This document shows, piece after piece, positions 36,882 through 46,154 of a DNA stretch of 64,000 nt (positions are counted from its first letter, which is position 1; the number at the start of each line of letters is the position of its first letter). The translations under genes and the position numbers were made by a program. Location of the stretch: contig JAAVZL010000055.1 of the NCBI GenBank assembly GCA_022791635.1, positions 41,581 through 105,580 on the forward strand, read 5' to 3'. The notes under the pieces are model-generated. The model did not search any database. It had not been told where the DNA came from and saw nothing but the letters and a program-made list of their open reading frames with translations. This stretch comes from Lachnospiraceae bacterium (GTDB taxonomy: Bacteria; Bacillota; Clostridia; Lachnospirales; Lachnospiraceae).

Positions 36882-37810
36882 ACGCTCTTCTCCCATTTCA
36901 ATAAACCAAATCCGTTTTTCCCGAAATGATTTCCGTTATATAAAAGGTACAGGTCTCCCTCCATAACAAAAGCATTGGGATAACACTGCATTTCACCGCA
37001 CCATTCCTCTAAGGGAATGGAAATCTTATCATCGTCTCTCATCCAGTTCTCCAAATCCTTCGAATACGCATATCCGATTCGATAAGCGTTCCTGCTGTTG
37101 TCTCTGAAATCTACGGTATGCCGGTAGCAAAAGAACATGTGCCAAAGGCCGCGCCATTTTACCACCGTGGGCAGCGCCTGGGCCTCCTCGGAAAACTTTT
37201 CCGGAATCAGCTGTCTTCCGTTTCTTTTCCATTCCAGAAGGTTGTCGGACTCTGCCGCCGCGATTCGATAGGTTCTCTCCGGCTGCCGAAAGCCCTGGTA
37301 CCTGTGCCAGCCGGTGCCGTAAATGTAAAACATCTTATAACTGCTCTTTGACATCTTCACAACAAAGCCGTCGGCTATCAAAAAGGGCTCGTGAAGCCAT
37401 GCCGTAAGCACCGGGCCGTCTCCTACACGCTCAAAGGTTTCTCCGTCATTATAGGATACTGCCAGCCCCAGGCCTCCCTCTACGGATACGGACTGCCGCC
37501 TTGACCACCCGCAAGTGATCGCTTTGACGGTATGGCCGTCCCGGAAGGGACTAAAGGGGAAAATGCCATGTTCATCAAAGGCACCCAGGACTGCGTCCTT
37601 TATCACCTCTGTGACCACCCGCCGTATCTTGTGAAAGCTTTTGTCATAGTCGAGGAACCCTACTTTGCTGATTAATTTTCCATGATCCGGTACGCAATAG
37701 GAAAAATAGATACGTACAAAGTCGTCAAATATGATTGCCTGAGGACTTTTTGCATACTCGATTCCATACTCCTGGGGAATGAAAATTCTTCCGTAATCTT
37801 GTTGCTTCAT
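36878..37810 (-). CDS. five-bladed propeller, glycosidase-like protein (copy 1)
   Basis: 310 aa, of the GH43/GH32/GH130-like propeller type often seen in surface-polysaccharide clusters: FVRIYFSYCVPDHG, DEHGIFPFSPFRDG, AVSYNDGETFERVGDGPVL, WHMFFCYRHTVDFR, CYPNAFVMEGDLYLLYNGN. There is no signal peptide, so it acts in the cytoplasm and is unlikely to be a classical secreted glycosidase. It may bind or remodel a nucleotide-sugar or lipid-linked intermediate (inference). Coupled by ATGA overlaps to both neighbours. Confidence 0.72.
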   Translation of the reverse strand: MKQQDYGRIFIPQEYGIEYAKSPQAIIFDDFVRIYFSYCVPDHGKLISKVGFLDYDKSFHKIRRVVTEVIKDAVLGAFDEHGIFPFSPFRDGHTVKAITCGWSRRQSVSVEGGLGLAVSYNDGETFERVGDGPVLTAWLHEPFLIADGFVVKMSKSSYKMFYIYGTGWHRYQGFRQPERTYRIAAAESDNLLEWKRNGRQLIPEKFSEEAQALPTVVKWRGLWHMFFCYRHTVDFRDNSRNAYRIGYAYSKDLENWMRDDDKISIPLEEWCGEMQCYPNAFVMEGDLYLLYNGNHFGKNGFGLLKWEKSV

Positions 37811-38775
37811 CCCAGAGCTCCCTCCAGTTCTGCAATTCCAAAACCGTATTTGCCAACCTCATTTCCCAGATAGAGCATGTAAATCTTCCCTGCTGCCTCA
37901 AACACGTGAGGATAGGCCACCATTTCACTGTCCCAGCCATTATCCGATACATCTATGCCCACCGCGTCATCTATGCGCCTCCAGTCCATAAGATCAGAAG
38001 AAACGGCATACCCGATTCGATAGCTGTTTTTCGAATCTCTTCGGAAATTCTCATGATTGCGGTAGCAGAAAAACATATGATAGGTTCCGTTTTTGTATAG
38101 GATGTCGCCGCATGCCTGAGATTCATAGGCTCCCAGCTTATTTGGTATCAAATCCACGTGCCTCTTCTTCCAGTGAATGGCATCCGCAGACGTCGCCATC
38201 CGCAATTTGTAGCAGATCTCCGGCCGTCTTCCCTCTTTTACCGTCCACACTCTCCCGGCGGAATAGGTCAGGATATATTGATCGTTAAAATATCGAATTT
38301 TGGGCGAGCCCACTACAAAGGGCTCGTCATAGGAATAAGAAAGCACCGGGCCTTTTCCTATCTTTTCAAAATGCTCCCCTTCATCTTCGCTGACGCACAG
38401 CCCAACGGCTGCGTTAAAGGGTACGGACTCACAGCGGGTAATCCCGCCATAAAATCCCAGTACCTTTTCCTCTGCCCGAATCACGGAAAAGGGATAGGTG
38501 CCGAATTCATCAAATTCTCCCAATCCGCCCAGCTCTAATACCGGATGATCTGCCACACGAATTATTTTTTTCGGATTTTCCTTTTCCACATCAACGTAAG
38601 ACACCCTGCTTACCGTCCGTCCTTTGGCATCCGGCTTTTCTCTGCAGCAAAAATAAATGCGAAGATATTCTTTAAATTCCAAGGTATTAACTCCCTGGGC
38701 GTAATCATATCTCCAGTCCGGCCGAAGAGGATCTTTTGTCGGATCATAGATAACTCCCAGTTTTTTCCAATTCAT
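37807..38775 (-). CDS. five-bladed propeller, glycosidase-like protein (copy 2)
   Basis: 322-aa paralogue of the next gene, with the same motif order: LRIYFCCREKPDAKG, DEFGTYPFSVIRAEEK, CVSEDEGEHFEKIGKGPVL, YHMFFCYRNHENFR, AYPHVFEAAGKIYMLYLGNE. The conserved Asp-Glu pairs at blade starts (DEFGTYPF, YDEPFV, DSEMVAYP) are where catalytic acids lie in such enzymes. Cytoplasmic. Confidence 0.72.
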   Translation of the reverse strand: MNWKKLGVIYDPTKDPLRPDWRYDYAQGVNTLEFKEYLRIYFCCREKPDAKGRTVSRVSYVDVEKENPKKIIRVADHPVLELGGLGEFDEFGTYPFSVIRAEEKVLGFYGGITRCESVPFNAAVGLCVSEDEGEHFEKIGKGPVLSYSYDEPFVVGSPKIRYFNDQYILTYSAGRVWTVKEGRRPEICYKLRMATSADAIHWKKRHVDLIPNKLGAYESQACGDILYKNGTYHMFFCYRNHENFRRDSKNSYRIGYAVSSDLMDWRRIDDAVGIDVSDNGWDSEMVAYPHVFEAAGKIYMLYLGNEVGKYGFGIAELEGALG

Positions 38776-38809
38776 TCTCTATCTCATCCTTCCTGCTACG
38801 AAATCGTGT

Positions 38810-40009
38810 TTACTCTGTCCTTACCTGTATGTACTGCTCCTGATGATCCAATACCTGGTTCATCTGTGTTTCTGAGGCAAATCTCAGGACCAAAGTTCCT
38901 ATGGCTTTATTGGCGCCGGAAAAATTGTCTATCCTATCGCCTTTTTTTATCCAGATATCCTTTTCCATCACATTGTCTTGAATTTCTTTTGCAACCAGAA
39001 GCTCCTGAAATGCTCCGGACCTGTCGCCGTGCAAAATAATTTCCGCCCAGTGTCCGGGGCTGGGCTTCTTCTCCATATGACTGACCGGATCTCCCAGCGC
39101 CGCCCGAACTGCATTTGAAATTAAATCAACGCCATAAATATAGCGGAGCATTTCTGCCAGCCGGTTACCGCCGCCCCTGGGAGAGCACTCCATAAGATAA
39201 GCCTTTCCGTCCCTGCATTCCCTTGCTTCCACATTGTAGAGAGAGGTCCCCATGTCAAGGAGGCGGAGCAATCGCTGCAATTCCTCTGTTAATTCCTTTT
39301 GGTTCTCCTCAGAGATACCGGGCGTCCAGCTAAAGGCTGCCGGCGCATATGGATTTTCGCAAAAGCGGTCAAATCTCTGGGAAGAATAGGAGACAAACTG
39401 CAAGTCTCCGTTTACGGAAAAGCATTCCGAATCCGAAGGATGCCGTCTGCATTCCAAAAAATCCTCCACAATAAATTCCTTGCTTTGTGAAAAGGACAGG
39501 GCATGCTCAATGCAGCTCCTTAAAGCTTCCGGATGGTCTGCCTTGCTGACCCCTTTGCTTCCCGCAGAGTCCACCGGCTTTACAATCACCGGCCACTGAA
39601 AGAGCTCCCATTCTTCCAGAGCTTCTTCCACATAGCGATACCCTTTCGCCATAGGAACCCGAAATCCGTGCTTCCTTAAAAATTCCCGGAAAAGCTTTTT
39701 ATTTTGCAGAATACAGACCGATTCGTATGGTCCGCATGTAGGCAGGCCAAGCTTCTCAGCCACATAAGCAGCTGTTATGACCCCGGGATCGCAGGCAAAT
39801 GACATAATACCGTCTACCTGTTGGCTCACAGCCAAATCCATCACTGCTTTTTTATCAAGAATGCTGATATTAAAATAGGCGTCGGAGTACTGATGGGCAA
39901 TATTATGGGGAAGATAGTCACAGGTAATTACATAGCATCCCAGTTCATGAGCTGCTTTGATCACCGGAAGAATATAACGAGATCCGCCTAATATCAGGAG
40001 TTTTCTCAT
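38810..40009 (-). CDS. ATP-grasp domain protein
   Basis: 399 aa starting MRKLLILGGSRYILPVIKAA (ATG 40009; upstream extension rejected). The N-terminal pre-ATP-grasp domain is followed by the ATP-binding core WPVIVKPVDSAGSKGVSKA and the metal-binding end YLMECSPRGGGNRLAEML. Family members ligate a carboxylate to an amine, thiol or phosphate using ATP. Its place next to the lipoyl-acyltransferase and aminotransferase genes suggests it joins an acid or amino acid to an amino sugar, which is inference. Confidence 0.85.
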   Translation of the reverse strand: MRKLLILGGSRYILPVIKAAHELGCYVITCDYLPHNIAHQYSDAYFNISILDKKAVMDLAVSQQVDGIMSFACDPGVITAAYVAEKLGLPTCGPYESVCILQNKKLFREFLRKHGFRVPMAKGYRYVEEALEEWELFQWPVIVKPVDSAGSKGVSKADHPEALRSCIEHALSFSQSKEFIVEDFLECRRHPSDSECFSVNGDLQFVSYSSQRFDRFCENPYAPAAFSWTPGISEENQKELTEELQRLLRLLDMGTSLYNVEARECRDGKAYLMECSPRGGGNRLAEMLRYIYGVDLISNAVRAALGDPVSHMEKKPSPGHWAEIILHGDRSGAFQELLVAKEIQDNVMEKDIWIKKGDRIDNFSGANKAIGTLVLRFASETQMNQVLDHQEQYIQVRTE

Positions 40010-40029
40010 ATAAGCACCTCCAATAGAAT

Positions 40030-41079
40030 TCAAGCCTTTACAATGGCCCCGTCCGGAACATCTCTCATAATGCTGCATCCGTTATATAGGATGACATTTC
40101 TTCCTATTTTTGCTCCCATATAAATCGTTACTCCTTGTCCGACTAAGGTATTTTCACCTACAACAACCCCGCCGGCCAGAATCGCTCCGGATGCAATATG
40201 GCAGTGATCACTGATTATACAATCGTGGCTGACTGTGGCATTCACATTTACAATCGTGTTATTTCCTAATATGGCATTTGATCCAATACAGGCACCTGCA
40301 CAGATCAAATTTCCCTCGCCCATTTTCACGGTAGAAGAAATCTGTGCTCCCCGATCCGCCAAATTTATCATTTCATAACCAATTTTCTTTAATTTCTCAT
40401 AGGGAGGCTTCCGGTAAGGACTTTGATCCCGAAAGCCTACTGCGTTAAAAATCTTTCGATAGCCTTTATTGTAAAATTTTTCTAAATCGTCATCGTTTCC
40501 AAGGACAGGTACCCCGTAGATCTCCTTGTCTTCGGGATAATGAAATTCCAAAATCCCGTCCAGCTGGTAGGTTCTGGTTTGATTGATTATGTCAACCGCA
40601 TACTTGCAAAATCCGCCTCGCCCATAAATCAAAACATGATTCGTCAAGGTTTCCTCTATCTGAAACGGCTGCGGAATCAGCTTCCTTACATCCTCTTCTC
40701 TGATAATTCCATGCTTTGGAAGCCTGTCGATATCCAGCTTTGGATAAGCCTTCCAAAGCTGTTCCGCCTTTTTTGTAAACTTCCGCCCGGATAAACGCTC
40801 TGTGCTCTGAGCAGGCAAAGCGCCTTCTATCCCCCGCTTTTCCTCCGAAATATATGCAATCTTTGCTCCTACTTCCTGCTCTTCTCCTTCCGATGCCTGA
40901 ATGTAAAGGTATCCTTCCTCTTTTGCCAAAAGCTCCGTGGTCTTCTTAGACGTTTCCAAAACAACCATAGGCTGGCCTTTTGTCACATATTCTCCGTTTT
41001 GTACCAGCCACTGCCCGATGACAACAAAATCATCATTTACATCGATTCGCGGAACACATATCCATTTATCCTTCATCAT
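40030..41079 (-). CDS. lipoyl domain - peripheral-subunit-binding domain - PglD/NeuD-like acyltransferase fusion
   Basis: 349 aa with three parts. Residues 5-80 are a lipoyl-type domain (GEYVTKGQPMVVLETSKKTT, predicted lipoylated Lys45). Residues about 98-135 are an E1/E3-binding domain (FTKKAEQLWKAYPKLDID, then HGIIREEDVRKLI). Residues about 145-349 are a PglD/NeuD-like enzyme: Rossmann part HVLIYGRGGFCKYAVDI, then a left-handed beta-helix with hexapeptide repeats and the catalytic His in ATVSHDCIISDHCHIASG. The canonical E2 catalytic domain is absent. It overlaps the end of the fused E1 gene by 14 bases. Predicted to pass an acyl group from a 2-oxoacid to an amino sugar. Confidence 0.85.
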   Translation of the reverse strand: MMKDKWICVPRIDVNDDFVVIGQWLVQNGEYVTKGQPMVVLETSKKTTELLAKEEGYLYIQASEGEEQEVGAKIAYISEEKRGIEGALPAQSTERLSGRKFTKKAEQLWKAYPKLDIDRLPKHGIIREEDVRKLIPQPFQIEETLTNHVLIYGRGGFCKYAVDIINQTRTYQLDGILEFHYPEDKEIYGVPVLGNDDDLEKFYNKGYRKIFNAVGFRDQSPYRKPPYEKLKKIGYEMINLADRGAQISSTVKMGEGNLICAGACIGSNAILGNNTIVNVNATVSHDCIISDHCHIASGAILAGGVVVGENTLVGQGVTIYMGAKIGRNVILYNGCSIMRDVPDGAIVKA

Positions 41080-43015
41080 AAAGCTTCCTTGCCTTCTCTA
41101 TAATTTCTCTTTTCCCCGGCAGAACTTCTCTTTCCTGTAGAATACTATTGGGGATTGCACAGTCGGGCGCTTTTACTCTTCCATAGCATCTGCCGATCCC
41201 ATGTTCGTGGAGCAGCGCTATGATCTCCGCACCTATCCCCAATGCTCCGGTCCCCTCCTCCACGGTAAGCACTTTTTCTATGGTTTTCCCGATTTTCAGG
41301 AAGCTCTCTATGGGCAGCCTTGCTAATTGTCCCAGCACGAAGACATTCACTCCTATCTCTTCCTCCAGCATAAGCTCCTCTGCCGCTTCCATACATGCAT
41401 GCACCATTCCTCCATAGGTGATTATGGTAATATCCGCCTGATAATCCTCTGAAAAGCTTAATAAGTAGGAGGGCGCAATTCCATAATTCAAAGCTTGGCA
41501 GTAAAAATCCCCGACTCTTCCTTCTGCGTCAGTCCAAAGCTTTTGAGCATATAAAGCCTTATTCTCAATCATCACAACCGGAGCCTGAAACTCACTGACT
41601 AAGGTTTCATAAATTTTTACGGGATCATGCAGGCTCGATAAGGCAATCACAGTAATTCCGGGAATTCCCGCTATATATTTTTCTAAGGATTGGCTATGGG
41701 TCGGTCCATATCCCCTCCCGCCCCCCATGGGTGCGCGCACAATCATCGGCACCTTTACACTCTCGTTGTACATCCAGCCGTATTTACAGGCGTGATTCAG
41801 AAGCTGATCAAAGGCCAGACTGATAAAATCGCCAAACATGATTTCAGCAATGGGGTAGATTCCATTGAGGGCCAGTCCCACGGAAATGCCTGCGATAGCT
41901 GCCTCGCTAATAGGCATATTGATGACTCTGTCCGGATACTTTGTGCTTAACCCCTTTGTTGCTTTAAATGCGCCTCCATAGGGATCTCGGATGTCCTCCC
42001 CCAAAAGAATGACATGCTCATGCTTCTCCAGTACACGATCCAGAGCCAGATTTATCTGGTCCACGCATCTTTTAGCAGGGGGAAGCTTCGTTCCTGACTG
42101 CCGGCTTATCTGCGGCAGCATTTCCGATAGATGAAGCTCTTCATAAGCCTCGTCTGACACCTGCTCTAAAATCTTCGCGATAAAAGCTCTTGCATCCTCT
42201 TGTATCTGGTTATAAATGTCCTCAGACAATTTATTCTTCAGAAGGGTAATGGGATCCTTTTTTTTATTCCTCTCAATCTCCTCCTGTTCCCTGCAGTCAT
42301 CCCCTTTACTGTGGGCTGCAAGCCTATAGGTATGGACGATCTGAAAGAACGGCTTTCCTTTACTTCTCACATAGCAAAAGGCATCCTCAAAGCTTCTACT
42401 CAGCGCCTCCACATCGCTTCCCTCTGTCTCACTTGTCTTTATGCCAAAAGCTTCTCCCCGTTGCGCAATACTTCCTCCTACTCCCTCTGTCCTGCTGGTA
42501 GACATGGCATATCCGTTATCCTCTACCACGAATAAAACAGGGATTTCTTTTAAAGATGCAATGTTAAGGCTTTCATACACAATTCCCTGCCCCAAGGTTC
42601 CGTCGCCTAAAAACACAATGGCAATGTTATCTGTCTTTTTTATTTTTTCTGCCCATGCCATTCCTACTGCATTGGGCACAATCCCTCCCTGGATTCCGTT
42701 GGAATAAAAATTCCCATAATGAATATGCTGACTTCCGCCTCTTCCTGCGCACATGCCCCCTGCTTTTCCCATAATTTCCCGCAGTAAGATCTCCGGCTTA
42801 TGGCTGTAGGCAATAAAATGACCATGGCAGCGGTGATTGCTGAAAACAATATCATTGTCTTTTACATGCTCCATAGCCGCCACGGCTATAGATTCCTGTC
42901 CGATACAGGTATGCGTAGTCCCAAATAATTTATTTTCACTAAAGAGCTTTAACAATGCTTCTTCAAAGCAACGAATGATCAGCATGTCGCGCAAATAATC
43001 TTCTTTTTTTCTCAT
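41066..43015 (-). CDS. fused alpha-beta E1 component of a 2-oxoacid dehydrogenase-like enzyme
   Basis: 649 aa. Residues 1-310 are E1-alpha with the thiamine diphosphate motif GDGTLGQGIVYESLN...EDNGYAMS (GDG to N spacing normal). Residues about 325-645 are E1-beta: HVILLGEDIRDPYGGAFKAT, PISEAAIAGISVGLALNG, APMGGGRGYGPTHSQSLE. Together they would decarboxylate a 2-oxoacid and acylate a lipoyl lysine. The only lipoyl protein in sight is the acyltransferase fusion encoded next. No E3 dehydrogenase or ordinary E2 is present in the window. Confidence 0.92.
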   Translation of the reverse strand: MRKKEDYLRDMLIIRCFEEALLKLFSENKLFGTTHTCIGQESIAVAAMEHVKDNDIVFSNHRCHGHFIAYSHKPEILLREIMGKAGGMCAGRGGSQHIHYGNFYSNGIQGGIVPNAVGMAWAEKIKKTDNIAIVFLGDGTLGQGIVYESLNIASLKEIPVLFVVEDNGYAMSTSRTEGVGGSIAQRGEAFGIKTSETEGSDVEALSRSFEDAFCYVRSKGKPFFQIVHTYRLAAHSKGDDCREQEEIERNKKKDPITLLKNKLSEDIYNQIQEDARAFIAKILEQVSDEAYEELHLSEMLPQISRQSGTKLPPAKRCVDQINLALDRVLEKHEHVILLGEDIRDPYGGAFKATKGLSTKYPDRVINMPISEAAIAGISVGLALNGIYPIAEIMFGDFISLAFDQLLNHACKYGWMYNESVKVPMIVRAPMGGGRGYGPTHSQSLEKYIAGIPGITVIALSSLHDPVKIYETLVSEFQAPVVMIENKALYAQKLWTDAEGRVGDFYCQALNYGIAPSYLLSFSEDYQADITIITYGGMVHACMEAAEELMLEEEIGVNVFVLGQLARLPIESFLKIGKTIEKVLTVEEGTGALGIGAEIIALLHEHGIGRCYGRVKAPDCAIPNSILQEREVLPGKREIIEKARKLYDEG

Positions 43016-43043
43016 CTTGTCTCCACTCTGATTCTGCGTATCC

Positions 43044-43769
43044 CTATGAAAGGTCTTCTCTTACCGCCTCCAACAAAATCCCCAGGGACAGCTCCGGATA
43101 TTCTCTTCCTACTGCCAGAAAGCCTTGAATGATTTCTTCCGTAAGCTTCAGCTCCAGCATTTGCTTTGTTGTTAAGGGCTTTAAATAAATCCCTTCCTGC
43201 CTAACCACCTTAAGGCCTGCAGTTTCACATTCCTTCACAATGCTTTTCAAGGTGTAATATCGTCTATGTCCCAGCCTGATATCATTTTCTGAGAGAAGCT
43301 CCAAGTCCGGAAGCATGCCCGCTTCCTTTCCCACACGCCGGTTCAAAGCTTCTGCATTGGGCACTGCGATAAAGATTCTTCCGTTTTCTTTCAGCATTCT
43401 TTTGTATTTGTTTAATATCACCTGGGGACTTTCTACATGCTCCAGGACGAATCCCATAATAATAAGAGCAAAGGTTTCCTTTGTCTCCCAGGTTTCAAAA
43501 TATGTTTCTATTACCCTTGTATGGGGAAATCTTTCCCGAAAGCTGCAAATAATATCCCTGTCTCCATCTAAAACCGTATGGTTCCGAAAATGTTCCGAAA
43601 ATATCTCTGTGGCATATCCATGCCCAATCCCAAGCTCCAAACAGCTCTCTTTCTGATTTGTCAACTGAAGAATTCTGTTTGGATAGTAATGCATCATAAT
43701 GCTGTTATCAAAATCATAAATATTGCTTTTCTCGTATACGCGAATATCCTGTTTCATCATCCTTGTCAC
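43044..43769 (-). CDS. class I SAM-dependent methyltransferase
   Basis: 241 aa with motif I CLELGIGHGYATEIF, VLDGDRDI and LIIMGFVLEHVESP. GTG at 43769 is chosen as start because GAGGG lies 7 bases upstream, inside the end of the aminotransferase gene; ATG codons at 43760 and 43757 lack good spacing. A paralogue of the methyltransferase at 36147. Confidence 0.86.
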   Translation of the reverse strand: MTRMMKQDIRVYEKSNIYDFDNSIMMHYYPNRILQLTNQKESCLELGIGHGYATEIFSEHFRNHTVLDGDRDIICSFRERFPHTRVIETYFETWETKETFALIIMGFVLEHVESPQVILNKYKRMLKENGRIFIAVPNAEALNRRVGKEAGMLPDLELLSENDIRLGHRRYYTLKSIVKECETAGLKVVRQEGIYLKPLTTKQMLELKLTEEIIQGFLAVGREYPELSLGILLEAVREDLS

Positions 43770-43772
43770 GGC

Positions 43773-44894
43773 TTATCCCTCAGCATTATTTTTTCTCAAT
43801 AATTCTGCAATCTTTTCAATTACTTCTATTTCAAGCTCCTCGTATAACGGCAGAAGCAAAACTTTCTTTGCCAGTTCTCTTGCGTATTTCAGGTCCACAC
43901 TTTTGTACTTATTCTTAAAGCATGCCTGATCTGCAGTAATCGGATAAAAATATTTTCTTGCATAGATATCATGATCTTTTAAATAATCGTATAATTGATC
44001 TCGTGTCATTCCATATGCATCTTCTATCAATATAGGAAAATATGCATAATTTTGTATGATATCGGAAGCACAGCTGTAAAGTCGTATTCCTCTTATTCCC
44101 TTTAAGCTTTTTCTATAAGCTTCATATCTTAGCTTTCTCGCACAAATAGCCTCCTGAACATGCCCCAAATTGCACAACCCCATGATTGCGCAAAATTCAT
44201 TCATTTTCGCATTTGCTCCGATTTCTGTCACCAGCTCCTCCCCGCGGATTCCAAAATTCTTCAGATTGTACAGCTTGTCATAGAGCTTTGGATCCGTAAA
44301 GGCTACCGCCCCTCCCTCAACCGTATTGAATACCTTTGTGGCATGGAAGCTGAAAACAGACGCATCCCCATAAGTTCCAATCCCTTTTCCCCGATATTTC
44401 ACACCGAAGGCATGCGCCGCATCATAAATCACTTTCAGACTGTATTTATCTGCAATCCTTTGAATCTCTTCCACATTACAGATATTTCCATATACATGTA
44501 CAGGAATAATCGCTACGGTATGCTCCGTTATCATATCTTCTATTTTTGTTTCATCAATCAAACCGCTATCCGGCTTTACATCACAAAAGACGGGTTTCAG
44601 ATGGTTCCTTACTATCGCGTGAGTCGTAGAGATAAATGTAAACGGCGTCGTAATTACCTCGGAGCCTTCCGGGAAGCCCATGGCCTGTATTGCCAGCTCC
44701 AGCGCCAGATGCCCGTTTACCATTAATGATAATTCCGGTACCTCCAAATACACCTTCAGCTTTTTTTCCAATTCCAAATGATACCGGCCCATATTGGTGA
44801 GCCAATGGCTGTCCCATAAAGGCTTGATTGCTTCTGTGTATTCTTCATACAACGGCATGGAAGATCTTGTAACAAAAATCTTATGATTCTCCAT
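43773..44894 (-). CDS. DegT/DnrJ/EryC1/StrS-family sugar aminotransferase
   Basis: PLP-dependent enzyme that aminates a keto-sugar nucleotide. Seen: EVITTPFTFISTTHAIVRN, YDAAHAFGVKYRGKGIGTYG and the PLP lysine in FSFHATKVFNTVEGGA. ATG 44894 has GGAG 6 bases upstream. The frame's upstream extension is rejected because it runs through an intrinsic terminator (44915-44951). First gene of the minus-strand glycan cluster. It would make the amine that the acyltransferase or ATP-grasp protein could modify. Confidence 0.93.
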   Translation of the reverse strand: MENHKIFVTRSSMPLYEEYTEAIKPLWDSHWLTNMGRYHLELEKKLKVYLEVPELSLMVNGHLALELAIQAMGFPEGSEVITTPFTFISTTHAIVRNHLKPVFCDVKPDSGLIDETKIEDMITEHTVAIIPVHVYGNICNVEEIQRIADKYSLKVIYDAAHAFGVKYRGKGIGTYGDASVFSFHATKVFNTVEGGAVAFTDPKLYDKLYNLKNFGIRGEELVTEIGANAKMNEFCAIMGLCNLGHVQEAICARKLRYEAYRKSLKGIRGIRLYSCASDIIQNYAYFPILIEDAYGMTRDQLYDYLKDHDIYARKYFYPITADQACFKNKYKSVDLKYARELAKKVLLLPLYEELEIEVIEKIAELLRKNNAEG

Positions 44895-44914
44895 TTTTGT
44901 CTCCATAAAAATAG

Positions 44915-44951
44915 TTGCATAGAAGTGCCCTTTTAAGACACTCCTATGCAA
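44915..44951 (-). terminator. intrinsic terminator upstream of the glycan cluster
   Basis: On the minus strand TTGCATAGGAGTG pairs with CACTTCTATGCAA (12 of 13 pairs plus one G-U), with an 11-base loop, followed by CTATTTTTA. It ends transcripts of the secreted-protein gene at 45013. Confidence 0.88.
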
Positions 44952-45012
44952 TTAAACTGTTTCTCAAAACAAATCGGCCGCTTACTCGTCAGCTATCGTA
45001 CAACGATAAAAC

Positions 45013-46095
45013 TCAACCGCCTGTTGTAAATGTCTGTGTTGCAGATGCATCAGTACCATCTGTTAAGGTGAGCGTTACAGTCGCTGAGCCGCCCTTATCG
45101 ATAATCCACTGAATCCACTGCTCTCCAAGCTGAATGGTAAAGCTTCCGCCGTCTTCGCTGCTCCAGTTATCCAGATTCCAGTCACTCGGCAAATCCGTTG
45201 CCTGCCAAGTCTTATCTTCCCCATCTGTAATTGTAACTGCCTGATAGTTCTGATCCGCTGTTAAATTAGTGATGGTGATCAAACCATTCGTATCAAGGCT
45301 AACCTGCGGTCCGGTAATCGTAAAGTCCTTCACAGTCCAAACCAAATCTACCTTCGGAGCCTTATCTGTAAGACCTGACCAATCTGTTCCTGTAGCAGTA
45401 TTACAAGCTCCCTTGAGAGAGAAAGAGTAATACTTAAAGCCCGCATAATCAGCCGCCTGAGCTGCCGTTGTTAAGGCCTTTTTATACTTTTTGTCTGTAG
45501 AATCCCATTTTACTTCGTATGCAGCAGCATCTGCAGGAATACTTTGTGTCAAAGTAACGCCGGCAGCAGTAATTCCCTTCTCTGTGGGAGTCGTTCCGTC
45601 TGTGCCTACCAGTCCAAGATAAAGCTCCGCATCCGTTCCTGCAAAGGTGGAGTTGGCAGCCATCTTAATTCCCTCTGTCTCCTCAACGGTTGCCGTTACA
45701 GTCAGTTCTACTGCATCCGTACTCTTATTGGTTACCTTAATCGCATCGCTGGTATCTGTGTAATCACACTTTCCGGCGCTGCCTCCCACCGTTCCGTCTA
45801 CCTGCTCGGAGCGTAAGAAATATACGGACTTATCATCATCAAAGACTTTCCCAGTATATCTGTCACCGTCAGTCTCCGCAATCAGACCATTGGGATCCAG
45901 AAGATAGTTAAAGGTAGTGGCTCCTTCTGCAACCGTAGGAAATACCACATTAAAAACATCGTTCTCCTCTACGTACTGTGTTTCCCCTTCGCCGCTTGCT
46001 CCGCCTTCCTGATCTGCTGCAAATACTGCCATTGAGCTTCCCATCACCATGGTTGTTGCTAAAGCTGCTGCTAAAATTTTCTTGTAATTCACCAT
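45013..46095 (-). CDS. secreted surface protein of unknown family (long form)
   Basis: 360 aa with a signal peptide (MVNYKKILAAALATTMVMGS, cleavage after VFA at about residue 26). The mature part is acidic and beta-rich. Residues about 40-255 are homologous to the protein at 46950: DVFNVVFPTVAEG-FNYLLDPNGLIAET, SDAIKVTNKSTDAVELTVTA, and YSFSLKG...APKVDLVWTV. The last about 95 residues are an extra Ig-like beta domain (SLDTNGLITITNLTADQNYQ). No LPXTG or membrane anchor. Not a recognised family; a surface layer, fibre or pilin-like role is possible. Confidence 0.7.
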   Translation of the reverse strand: MVNYKKILAAALATTMVMGSSMAVFAADQEGGASGEGETQYVEENDVFNVVFPTVAEGATTFNYLLDPNGLIAETDGDRYTGKVFDDDKSVYFLRSEQVDGTVGGSAGKCDYTDTSDAIKVTNKSTDAVELTVTATVEETEGIKMAANSTFAGTDAELYLGLVGTDGTTPTEKGITAAGVTLTQSIPADAAAYEVKWDSTDKKYKKALTTAAQAADYAGFKYYSFSLKGACNTATGTDWSGLTDKAPKVDLVWTVKDFTITGPQVSLDTNGLITITNLTADQNYQAVTITDGEDKTWQATDLPSDWNLDNWSSEDGGSFTIQLGEQWIQWIIDKGGSATVTLTLTDGTDASATQTFTTGG

Positions 46096-46154
46096 TCCGA
46101 CAAACCTCCTTAAAATTTATGCTTACTTTTTATATCCGACAGAGATTCTGCTTC

